This document shows, in pieces, positions 1 through 8,676 of a stretch of DNA of 64,000 bases (within the stretch, counting starts at the first letter, position 1; every line of letters starts with the position of its first letter). A program made the translations under genes and the position numbers. Source of the stretch: Polaribacter sp. (GTDB lineage Bacteria; Bacteroidota; Bacteroidia; Flavobacteriales; Flavobacteriaceae); contig DYMN01000002.1 of assembly GCA_020740485.1 (NCBI GenBank), positions 48,994 through 112,993 on the forward strand, written 5' to 3'. Below the pieces are notes generated by a model that saw only the letters and a program-made list of their open reading frames with translations, was not told the DNA's origin and did not search any database.

Positions 1-99
1 AGAATGAAGAATGAAGAATGAAGAATGAAGAATGAAGAATGAAGAATGAAGAATGGAAAATGCAGAATGGAAAATGCAGAATGCAGAATGGAAAACAAT
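1..99. repeat. Heptanucleotide tandem array, 14 units
   Basis: Units of exactly 7 bp run in unbroken phase: seven AGAATGA units, then GAATGGA, AAATGCA, GAATGGA, AAATGCA, GAATGCA, GAATGGA. The + strand has G and almost no C, the same polarity as arrays found just after stop codons elsewhere in the window. It may therefore follow a + strand gene that lies left of the window (inference). Confidence 0.95.
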
Positions 100-120
100 A
101 ATCAAAGTATCGAAGTGAAA

Positions 121-164
121 CGAAGATCCCGCAGGTTGAAAATCACGCATTGGCGTGGGCGGGA
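121..164. repeat. Nested palindrome, probable dispersed repeat
   Basis: An outer stem TCCCGC (127-132) pairs with GCGGGA (159-164), and an inner stem CACGC (144-148) pairs with GCGTG (153-157). A similar CCACGC-ATG-GCGTGG palindrome occurs near 16425. The pair suggests an interspersed repeat family rather than a terminator, since no T-run follows. Confidence 0.6.
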
Positions 165-180
165 CAACAAACAATAATTA

Positions 181-1617
181 ATGTCAGCAGATCAAGTCAT
201 AGACGAAAAAAAACAAGGGCAAGCACTTATTACCCTGCCCAAAATAGGAAACGCCAAAAAGGTATATATTGAGAGTTATGGTTGTCAAATGAATCTCAAT
301 GATAGCGAGATTGTAGCGTCTATTCTCTCCGAACAGGGTTTTAATACCACTTTCTTGATGGAAGAAGCCGATTTAGTGTTGGTCAATACGTGTTCTATTC
401 GCGAAAAGGCAGAACAAACCGTGCGCAAACGCTTGGAAAAATACAATGCTGTCAAAAAAATCAATCCTAAAATGAAAATCGGCGTATTGGGTTGCATGGC
501 AGAACGCCTGAAAGAAAAGTTTTTAGAAGAAGAACACATGGTTGACTTGGTAGTAGGTCCTGATGCTTACCGCGATTTGCCTCATCTCATTGAAGAAATT
601 GAAGCCGGTCGTGATGCGGTGAATGTGTTACTCTCCAAAGAAGAAACCTATGCAGACATTGCACCTGTGCGATTGAACTCTAATGGCGTGAGCGCCTTTG
701 TAAGCATTACGAGAGGTTGCGACAATATGTGTACTTTTTGCGTGGTGCCTTTCACTCGTGGACGGGAACGCAGCCGCGATCCGGAAAGCATTATCAAGGA
801 AATTCGCGATTTAGAGTTGCAAGACTTCAAAGAAGTTACACTCTTAGGTCAAAATGTAGATAGCTACCTGTGGTATGGGGGCGGTTTGAAGAAAGATTTT
901 GACAAAGCCTCTCCCGAAGCGCAAGCCCAAGCAGTAGATTTTGCTGATTTATTGGATAGATGCGCCCTATCATTTCCAAAAATGCGATTTCGTTTTTCTA
1001 CTTCCAATCCGCAAGATATGCAATTGAAAGTAATACAAACTATGGCAAACCACGAAAATATATGCAATTACATTCATTTACCGGTGCAAAGCGGCAGCAC
1101 GACCGTGTTAAAACGTATGAACCGCCAACATACGCGTGAAGAATATCTAACGTTGATTGATAACATTCGTCGTATCATTCCCGATTGTGCCATTTCACAA
1201 GATATGATTGCGGGATTTAGTGGCGAAACTGAAGCAGAACATCAAGAAACTTTGTCTTTAATGGATGAAGTGAAATACGATTTCGGATTTATGTTTGCAT
1301 ACAGCGAACGTCCCGGAACTCCAGCTGAAAAACGCATGGCAGACGATGTACCCGAAGAAATAAAAAAAAGAAGACTCAATGAGATTATTGCCAAACAGCA
1401 AGAGCATAGTTTACTTAGAATGGAACAATGGGTGGGCAAAACTATGGAAGTGCTAATCGAAGGGAACTCCAAGAAATCCGATACACATTGGATGGGACGT
1501 AATTCGCAAAATGCCGTAGTGGTATTCCCCAAAACCGGAGCAGAACAAATCGGTGACTTTGTGGTGGTCAAAACCCACGAATGTACTTCGGCTACTTTGT
1601 TAGGGGTTAGAGTTTAA
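181..1617 (+). CDS. miaB: tRNA-2-methylthio-N6-dimethylallyladenosine synthase
   Basis: Radical-SAM methylthiotransferase that adds a methylthio group to i6A37 of tRNAs reading UNN codons, acting in the cytoplasm. The N-terminal MTTase domain has three cluster cysteines (about C35, C71, C105). The radical-SAM motif CxxxCxxC is at about C180, C184 and C187 within RGCDNMCTFC. A TRAM-like tail follows from about residue 410. The length of 478 aa fits MiaB; the QMNLNDSE and NTCSIREKAE motifs favour MiaB over RimO or MtaB. The ATG directly follows an A/T-rich leader, and no Shine-Dalgarno sequence is visible. The stop codon lies inside a GTTTAAA heptad run. It is the first gene of a + strand block that leads to lptE, secG and groESL. 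Confidence 0.97.
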   Translation: MSADQVIDEKKQGQALITLPKIGNAKKVYIESYGCQMNLNDSEIVASILSEQGFNTTFLMEEADLVLVNTCSIREKAEQTVRKRLEKYNAVKKINPKMKIGVLGCMAERLKEKFLEEEHMVDLVVGPDAYRDLPHLIEEIEAGRDAVNVLLSKEETYADIAPVRLNSNGVSAFVSITRGCDNMCTFCVVPFTRGRERSRDPESIIKEIRDLELQDFKEVTLLGQNVDSYLWYGGGLKKDFDKASPEAQAQAVDFADLLDRCALSFPKMRFRFSTSNPQDMQLKVIQTMANHENICNYIHLPVQSGSTTVLKRMNRQHTREEYLTLIDNIRRIIPDCAISQDMIAGFSGETEAEHQETLSLMDEVKYDFGFMFAYSERPGTPAEKRMADDVPEEIKKRRLNEIIAKQQEHSLLRMEQWVGKTMEVLIEGNSKKSDTHWMGRNSQNAVVVFPKTGAEQIGDFVVVKTHECTSATLLGVRV

Positions 1618-1639
1618 AGTTTAATGTTTAAAGTTGAGC
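1612..1639. repeat. Heptad array overlapping the miaB stop codon
   Basis: Four units in phase: GTTTAAA, GTTTAAT, GTTTAAA, GTTGAGC. The miaB TAA is part of the first unit. The coding strand has G but almost no C. Confidence 0.8.
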
Positions 1640-1707
1640 GAAGCGAAATGACGCTTTGCGTTATTTAAAGTTGAGCGAAGCAAAATGACGCTTTGCGTTA
1701 TTTAAGG
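1627..1707. repeat. 37-bp direct tandem repeat, 2.2 copies
   Basis: Copies begin at 1627, 1664 and (partial) 1701, each with TTTAA. Full copies differ at about one base. Each contains an imperfect hairpin, GCGAAGCG against CGCTTTGC around AAATGA. It lies in the miaB to sigma-54-activator spacer, and no T-run follows, so it is unlikely to be a simple terminator. Confidence 0.85.
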
Positions 1708-1720
1708 TTAAAATTTTATG

Positions 1721-1749
1721 TTTGGAATTTGGAATTTAAATATTTGGAA
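1721..1749. repeat. Short TTTGGAA heptad array
   Basis: TTTGGAA occurs twice in phase, followed by TTTAAAT and a further TTTGGAA shifted by one base. It ends 11 bp before the next ATG. This is the one start-proximal array seen here that carries G instead of C on the coding strand. Confidence 0.6.
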
Positions 1750-1760
1750 TTTTTAATAAA

Positions 1761-2972
1761 ATGGATATACAAGCACTCAAACAAAGATTTGGCATCATCG
1801 GTAACGATGCACAACTCAATCGTGCATTGGAAAAAGCCGTAATGGTGGCTCCCACTGATATTTCGGTATTAGTTACCGGAGAAAGTGGGGTGGGCAAAGA
1901 GAACATCCCCAAGATTATTCACAACTTATCGCATCGTAAGCACGCTAAATATATCGCTGTAAACTGTGGTGCCATACCCGAAGGCACTATAGACAGCGAA
2001 CTCTTCGGACACGAAAAAGGATCCTTTACCGGCGCAGTCGGTGCGCGTCAAGGTTATTTTGAAGAAGCCGACGGTGGGACTATTTTCTTAGATGAAGTGG
2101 GCGAGTTACCATTGACTACGCAAGTGCGATTGTTGCGCGTGCTGGAAAACGGAGAATTTATCAAAGTAGGTTCTTCCAAAGTACAAAAAGCCGATGTGCG
2201 CATTGTGGCTGCTACTAATCTCAATATGTCGGAAGCCATCAAAAAAGGAAAATTTAGAGAAGATTTATATTATAGATTAAGTACGATAGAGATAGAAATG
2301 CCCCCTTTGAGAAATCGCAAGGGCGACATACATTTACTCTTTAGAAAATTTGCTTCTGATTTTGCTCAAAAATACAAAATGCCCGCTATCCAACTTACAG
2401 AAGAAGCAGTACAGATGCTCAATAGGTATCATTTTCCGGGGAATATTCGTCAGTTGCGCAATATTGCTGAACAACTTTCTGTAGTAGAAAAAGACAGATT
2501 GATTACCGGTCAAATATTAAAAGAATATCTCCCACATTATGAAAGTCAGCTTCCCAGCATTGTAAGCGGAAAAAAATCTGAATTTGATTATCAAGCTGAG
2601 CGCGAGATGATGTACAACGTCTTATTGGAATTGAGAAAAGAATTAGATGAAGTAAAAAAAGTTACCGTAGATTTAATCCATGGCAATTCAAATATTTCAA
2701 ACACAATTCCAGATATTTACAATCCAAAAGTGGATCATACTGAAAAATATATAGATGTTAAAAATCATACCATACACAATGATGAGGAGGCAGATGATTA
2801 TTACGAAGATATTGATGAAGGTCAAAGCACACAAAAAACCATTGAAGAACACGAAATTCAAATGATAAAAAATTCCTTAGCTAAACATAAAGGAAAACGT
2901 AAATTGGCTGCCAAAGAGTTGGGAATTTCCGAGAGAACCTTATATCGAAAAATAAAAGAATACAAATTATAA
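1761..2972 (+). CDS. Sigma-54-dependent transcriptional activator (AAA+, Fis HTH)
   Basis: A bacterial enhancer-binding protein that would use ATP hydrolysis to open sigma-54 promoters. The AAA+ domain begins almost at the N-terminus, with Walker A GESGVGKE (about 40-47), the sigma-54 contact loop GSFTGA (87-92) and Walker B GGTIFLDE (105-112). An acidic, probably flexible linker runs from about 270 to 365, and a Fis-type helix-turn-helix (AAKELGISERTLYRKIKEY) ends the protein. There is no N-terminal receiver, GAF or PAS domain, so activity may be set by abundance or a partner protein. GSFTGA instead of GAFTGA is a conservative variant. The target genes cannot be read from this window. It sits 28 bp before lptE. 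Confidence 0.93.
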   Translation: MDIQALKQRFGIIGNDAQLNRALEKAVMVAPTDISVLVTGESGVGKENIPKIIHNLSHRKHAKYIAVNCGAIPEGTIDSELFGHEKGSFTGAVGARQGYFEEADGGTIFLDEVGELPLTTQVRLLRVLENGEFIKVGSSKVQKADVRIVAATNLNMSEAIKKGKFREDLYYRLSTIEIEMPPLRNRKGDIHLLFRKFASDFAQKYKMPAIQLTEEAVQMLNRYHFPGNIRQLRNIAEQLSVVEKDRLITGQILKEYLPHYESQLPSIVSGKKSEFDYQAEREMMYNVLLELRKELDEVKKVTVDLIHGNSNISNTIPDIYNPKVDHTEKYIDVKNHTIHNDEEADDYYEDIDEGQSTQKTIEEHEIQMIKNSLAKHKGKRKLAAKELGISERTLYRKIKEYKL

Positions 2973-3000
2973 TTATTCCGTTATAAAACATTATTTCAAA

Positions 3001-3504
3001 ATGCATAAAGTGATAAAATACCTATTTTTTGCCTCTATTCTATTTACATTCAATAGTTGTGGCATTTACTCATTTACAGGAGTTAAAATAGATGCAAAAA
3101 CCGTGCAAGTGGATTATTTTGCGAATAATGCGCCATTGGTTGAACCCACGTTGAGTTCAAAATTTACTGAAGCATTACAAGATAAATTTATTAAGCAAAC
3201 GAACCTCACTATGGTAAGTTCCGGTGGTGAATTGCAATATGAAGGCGAAATTACTAATTACACTATCAATCCCACTGCCGCTACAGCAGATCAAACGGCT
3301 GCGATGAGCCGATTGACCGTAACAATAAAAGTTCGATTCTATAACAATTTGAACGAAGAAGATAATTTTGAAAAATCATTTTCGCATTTCTCTGATTTTG
3401 GAGCAGACCAACAATTAGTAGGAAGTGTGTTGGATGATGCTTATGCTGAAATATTCGAACGCATAACGCAAGATATTTTCAATGAATCAGTTGCAAAATG
3501 GTAA
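3001..3504 (+). CDS. LptE-like LPS-assembly lipoprotein
   Basis: Probable outer-membrane lipoprotein that plugs the LptD translocon during lipopolysaccharide export. The start is a lipoprotein signal peptide with lipobox FNSC followed by GIYSFTG; the mature Cys is near residue 20. The 167 aa length and the layout (signal, GIYSF, mixed alpha/beta with a KFTEALQDKF helix) match the Bacteroidota LptE family. The family is divergent from the E. coli protein, so the assignment rests on lipobox, length and the conserved local gene order with secG and groESL. The end of the gene carries the probable promoter of the next gene. Confidence 0.82.
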   Translation: MHKVIKYLFFASILFTFNSCGIYSFTGVKIDAKTVQVDYFANNAPLVEPTLSSKFTEALQDKFIKQTNLTMVSSGGELQYEGEITNYTINPTAATADQTAAMSRLTVTIKVRFYNNLNEEDNFEKSFSHFSDFGADQQLVGSVLDDAYAEIFERITQDIFNESVAKW

Positions 3505-3519
3505 TTTTTATTAGATTTG
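3490..3519 (+). promoter_or_regulatory. Bacteroidota-type promoter
   Basis: The -7 element TAGATTTG (3512-3519) matches TAnnTTTG. An upstream GTTG (3490-3493) lies 18 bp away and approximates the -33 TTTG. It overlaps the end of the LptE gene and would give a leader of roughly 15 nt for the acidic TPR protein. Confidence 0.55.
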
Positions 3520-3540
3520 TAAATTATTAACTCATCAAAG

Positions 3541-5997
3541 ATGGATCTGAATCGTTTTATTCAAGTACTGAACAATCCTAACGAAATGTCAAATAATGAT
3601 ACTTTTATCATTGAAGACATTGTAAATGAATTTCCTTTTTTCCAAGCAGCAAGAGCTTTACATCTCAAAGGGTTAAAAAACCAAAACAGCTTCCGATACA
3701 ATGAAGTCCTGAAAACCACAGCAGTATATACAGCGGATAGAAGTATTCTTTTCAATTTTATTACTTCAACTGATTTTGAAAACGTAACACTCAAAAATAA
3801 CGAAGCTCAGCTAATAGCAGAATTAGAATCTGTAGATGAATCAATAAAGGAAAATCTTGGACATTCTGAGCTTAATGTTACAGACGAAGAAGTTGAAAAA
3901 CTAAATCATCTTATTGAATCACATGATATTAAATCACATAAAGAACAAGAATTACCAGTATTTAATGACTTAAACGATTTTCCCAAAACCACTAATGAAA
4001 CTATTGAAAACGAAGAAATAGACCTAATTAAAGAATATGAAACAGAACAACATCATATTTCTTTTGATAATTTAGATGAAGAAGTGAAAGATGAAAAAGA
4101 AATGAGTTTTGAAGAAGAAATTGAAAAAATTGCCAATGAGTTTCTTAAAAAAATAGAATCAGAACACAAAACTTTTGAGCCCGATCCTGAATTTACATTG
4201 GAAGATACAACTGAAATTGATGAAAAATGGCAAATAAATGATATAAATATCGGAAATAAAAGTGAGGGAGCCCAAGAATTGCAACAAGAAACCTCAGATG
4301 CCTCTGAAAAATTAGATTCTTCTTTGGACTATGATGTAGAAGAAAAAATAAAAATTGAAAATGAATCTAATTTAATTATAGAAACCGAAAAATCAAAAAT
4401 TCTTGATGATAATGAAACTATTGAAAACGAAGAAATAGACCTAATTAAAGGATATGAATCAGAACAACATCATTTTTCTTTTGATAATTTAGATGAAGAA
4501 GTGAAAGATGAAAAAGAAATGAGTTTTGAAGAAGAAATTGAAAAAATTGCCAATGAGTTTCTTAAAAAAATAGAATCGGAACACAGAACTTTTGAACCCG
4601 ATCCTGAATTTAAATTGGAAGACACATCTGTAATTGATGAAAAGCGGCAAACAAATGATTTCAACATCGAAAATGAAAATAAGGAAACCCAAGAATTGCA
4701 AAAAGAAACTATAGATGCCTCTGAAAAAATAGATTCTTTTTTGAACTATGATGTAGAAGAAAAAATAAAAACAGAAATCGAAGATATTACTACAACTCCT
4801 TTCAATTCTATTGAAAATGGATCTAATTTAATTACAGAAAACGAAAAATCAAAAATTCTTGGAGATCAGCACCTCGAAGCTGAATTGATTTCTTCTTTTG
4901 AAAAATTTGAAAGCGCTGCATCTTCTGAAATTTTAAATCAAGATGAAGATGACATTGAAAAAGAAAGGAGAGAACATTTCAAAAAAATTGAAAACCAATT
5001 TATTGAAGAAATATCTACCACAATTCGAGATGATTTTGATAAAAAAAACCAAATCAAAAATGAAATTATAGACTACTTTACACATTTAGACAAAGAGGTT
5101 GTTTTAGATGATCTGTTATTTGAAAAAATGACGCACGATTTGCCGGAAGATTTGAAACAAGAGATTGAAAACGAAATTATTTTACATTTTACACAAACCT
5201 CTACACCTAAAGAAACCGAGTCAAGTGAAAAAACAGAAAACAAGCCTATAATAGATCCAATTGAAGCTGAAATGATAGCTCACTTTAGTGATCTATCATC
5301 CACTGTATCTGAAGAAACGAAAATCGAAATTCCGAATGCTCCTATTGAAGACCCCATAGAAAAAGAATTAAGGGAACATTTTGCAAAATACAATCAAAAG
5401 GAGGAAATTAATGAGCTTGAAACACCTGAAAATTTGAGTGTTCAAGAAAAAACACCACAAGTAATTACAATTGAAAATTCTGAAGAAGCTGAAGAACAAG
5501 AAGAGATCGTTTTTGAGTTGCTTCCCAATGAAATTTTTTCTCAAACCTTGTCTGATGAAAAAACCAATGTAGAGGAAAAGATTGACCTCCATTTAGATGA
5601 GGATTTCAGTCCGCCCATTCAATTTCACCGAAATGACACTCATTCTTTTAACAATTGGTTAAAACTTTCAACTTTTAAACCCATCAATAGAGAAGTAGAG
5701 CCGGAAAACACTGTTTCTATTGTAAAAAAAATGGAAATAATAGACGAATTTATAGATAAAAATCCAAAAATTGAAACTTTAAAAAATGAAGTTTCAATAT
5801 CAGAAGTTATCAATCAAAATATTGATAATGAAGAGATTATGACTGAAACTTTGGCAAGAGTTTATGTAATGCAACATAAATATTCCGATGCAATGCGCGC
5901 TTATCAAATATTAAGTTTGAAATTTCCGGAAAAAAGTAGTTTCTTTGCAGACCAAATTAAGCAGATAGAAATTATTAGAAAAAACAATTTACATTAA
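3541..5997 (+). CDS. Large acidic TPR-ended protein of unknown function with internal tandem duplication
   Basis: No known enzyme motif is visible. It has three parts. The N-terminal part (about 1-90) is globular, beginning MDLNRFIQVLNNP. The long centre is extremely Glu/Asp/Lys-rich, low-complexity and probably disordered. A TPR-like C-terminus (about 745-818) includes ETLARVYVMQHKYSDAM and a following SLKFPEKSSFFADQI helix. The centre holds a tandem repeat: residues about 152-290 are duplicated as 291-442. After that, a short motif of the type E-x-E-h-x-x-H/Y-F recurs (REHFKKIEN, NEIIDYFTHL, NEIILHFTQT, AEMIAHFSDL, KELREHFAKY). No signal peptide is seen, so it is probably cytoplasmic. It is 10 bp from secG and likely cotranscribed with it. 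Homologues in this position of Bacteroidota genomes are annotated only as TPR proteins. Confidence 0.85.
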   Translation: MDLNRFIQVLNNPNEMSNNDTFIIEDIVNEFPFFQAARALHLKGLKNQNSFRYNEVLKTTAVYTADRSILFNFITSTDFENVTLKNNEAQLIAELESVDESIKENLGHSELNVTDEEVEKLNHLIESHDIKSHKEQELPVFNDLNDFPKTTNETIENEEIDLIKEYETEQHHISFDNLDEEVKDEKEMSFEEEIEKIANEFLKKIESEHKTFEPDPEFTLEDTTEIDEKWQINDINIGNKSEGAQELQQETSDASEKLDSSLDYDVEEKIKIENESNLIIETEKSKILDDNETIENEEIDLIKGYESEQHHFSFDNLDEEVKDEKEMSFEEEIEKIANEFLKKIESEHRTFEPDPEFKLEDTSVIDEKRQTNDFNIENENKETQELQKETIDASEKIDSFLNYDVEEKIKTEIEDITTTPFNSIENGSNLITENEKSKILGDQHLEAELISSFEKFESAASSEILNQDEDDIEKERREHFKKIENQFIEEISTTIRDDFDKKNQIKNEIIDYFTHLDKEVVLDDLLFEKMTHDLPEDLKQEIENEIILHFTQTSTPKETESSEKTENKPIIDPIEAEMIAHFSDLSSTVSEETKIEIPNAPIEDPIEKELREHFAKYNQKEEINELETPENLSVQEKTPQVITIENSEEAEEQEEIVFELLPNEIFSQTLSDEKTNVEEKIDLHLDEDFSPPIQFHRNDTHSFNNWLKLSTFKPINREVEPENTVSIVKKMEIIDEFIDKNPKIETLKNEVSISEVINQNIDNEEIMTETLARVYVMQHKYSDAMRAYQILSLKFPEKSSFFADQIKQIEIIRKNNLH
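3994..4866 (+). repeat. Intragenic tandem duplication (417 bp and 456 bp copies)
   Basis: The first copy spans 3994-4410 and the second 4411-4866, abutting and in frame. Both begin AATGAAACTATTGAAAACGA and end around CAAAAATTCTTG-GAT. The second copy carries an extra 39 bp (13 codons) near its end. Synonymous and a few missense differences separate them, which suggests a fairly recent event. Confidence 0.93.
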
Positions 5998-6007
5998 TTA
6001 TAATCAA

Positions 6008-6370
6008 ATGACAACTTTCTTACTTATTGTAACATTAATTGTAGCCGTTTTATTAATACTGATCATTATGGTGCAAAACCCAAAAGGGGGAGGACTTTCA
6101 TCAACTTTTGGAGGAAGTGGAGCAACAATTGGAGGAGTTCAAAGCACCAACTCTTTTTTAGATAAAAGCACTTGGACGTTAGCAACGGTTATGGTTGGAC
6201 TGGTTTTGATTATAAATTTGAGTTTTGTTAGCAAAGGTAGCACTTCAACTAACAGTTTAGAAAACACTTTAGATGTTTCTGAAATGCCTGCTGAAAAACC
6301 AACAAATCCATCTACAAATCAGCCAACTTCGCAAAACCCAACACAACAACCGGTAACTCCGGCAAAATAA
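6008..6370 (+). CDS. secG: Preprotein translocase subunit SecG
   Basis: Small inner-membrane subunit of the SecYEG channel. Two membrane helices (about 3-22 and 53-72) flank the family loop MVQNPKGGGLSSTFGG. The C-terminal tail is Thr/Pro/Gln-rich and probably disordered. The 120 aa length is normal. It follows the acidic TPR protein by 10 bp and ends before a strong terminator, so it closes that operon. Confidence 0.95.
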   Translation: MTTFLLIVTLIVAVLLILIIMVQNPKGGGLSSTFGGSGATIGGVQSTNSFLDKSTWTLATVMVGLVLIINLSFVSKGSTSTNSLENTLDVSEMPAEKPTNPSTNQPTSQNPTQQPVTPAK

Positions 6371-6390
6371 TATTCTAATAAAAAAATTAA

Positions 6391-6426
6391 AAATGCCAAC
6401 CCCAATGACAGGTTGGCATTTTTTTT
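6391..6426 (+). terminator. Rho-independent terminator after secG
   Basis: An 11-bp perfect stem, AAATGCCAACC with GGTTGGCATTT, surrounds a 9-nt loop, followed by a T-run to 6426. It separates the secG operon from groES. Confidence 0.93.
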
Positions 6427-6521
6427 ATTAAAATATGACATAATAAAATTTAATAAAAATCTAATTTTCAACAATATAGATCTTTATTGAAATTTATTAG
6501 AATTATTGGTTCATTTTGGTC

Positions 6522-6529
6522 TAATTTTG
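6522..6529 (+). promoter_or_regulatory. Probable groES -7 element
   Basis: TAATTTTG fits TAnnTTTG and lies about 50 bp before the groES start. No convincing -33 TTTG stands at 17-23 bp upstream. No CIRCE inverted repeat is visible in the region. Confidence 0.45.
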
Positions 6530-6580
6530 GAAAAAAATCGAGCATAGAAAAATTAATGTTTAACAAAACTATTAAATAAT

Positions 6581-6856
6581 ATGAGCACAAATATTAAACC
6601 ATTAGGCGATAGAGTTCTTATAGAACCTATTGAAGCTGAAACCAAAACCGCGTCAGGCATTATCATTCCTGATTCTGCAAAAGAAAAACCTCAAAAAGGT
6701 AAAGTCGTGGCAGTTGGAAACGGAAGTAAAGATCAACCATTGACTGTGAAAGAAGGAGATAACGTTCTTTATGCAAAATATATCGGAACCGAATTAAATC
6801 ACGATGGAAAAACATACCTCATTATGCGTGAAAGCGATATATTAGCGGTTATATAA
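6581..6856 (+). CDS. groES: Co-chaperonin GroES
   Basis: Ten-kDa lid of the GroEL folding chamber in the cytoplasm. It begins with a conserved [12 protein letters not shown] strand, then has the mobile loop around residues 17-33 ([20 protein letters not shown]) and the closing RESDILAVI. At 91 aa it is slightly short, as usual in this phylum. The groEL gene follows after 59 bp, and the two are presumably cotranscribed from the promoter at 6522. Confidence 0.97.
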   Translation: MSTNIKPLGDRVLIEPIEAETKTASGIIIPDSAKEKPQKGKVVAVGNGSKDQPLTVKEGDNVLYAKYIGTELNHDGKTYLIMRESDILAVI

Positions 6857-6878
6857 TAAAAATAAGAGCGGAGAAAAC

Positions 6879-8544
<1,666 letters not shown>

Positions 8545-8583
8545 GATAAATACCAATAAGCAATACCGATAGATATCGGAATT

Positions 8584-8625
8584 AAATTCCAAGCTTGTAT
8601 CACTACGAGTTTGGAATTTTTTTTT
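8584..8625 (+). terminator. Terminator after groEL
   Basis: AAATTCCAA (8584-8592) pairs with TTGGAATTT (8611-8619), with further weaker inner pairing, and a T-run follows to 8625. A separate small palindrome, CCGATA-GA-TATCGG (8566-8579), precedes it. Confidence 0.85.
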
Positions 8626-8644
8626 ATTTTGAAATTTATTTATG

Positions 8645-8652
8645 TAAGTTTG
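8645..8652 (+). promoter_or_regulatory. Probable -7 element of the E1 dehydrogenase gene
   Basis: TAAGTTTG fits TAnnTTTG and ends 24 bp before the ATG. The nearest upstream TTTTG is only 13 bp away, so the -33 part is not clear. Confidence 0.45.
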
Positions 8653-8676
8653 TAAATCTAAATTCAAACTAAATCC

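Noticed and set aside
1-99. Possible CRISPR-like or coding repeat at the left edge
   Set aside because: Units are 7 bp with no spacers and no conserved long repeat, and a period not divisible by three would shift frames; it is a plain tandem array.
6427-6580. CIRCE heat-shock operator upstream of groES
   Set aside because: No TTAGCACTC/GAGTGCTAA-type inverted repeat is present; only a -7 box and AT-rich sequence are seen.
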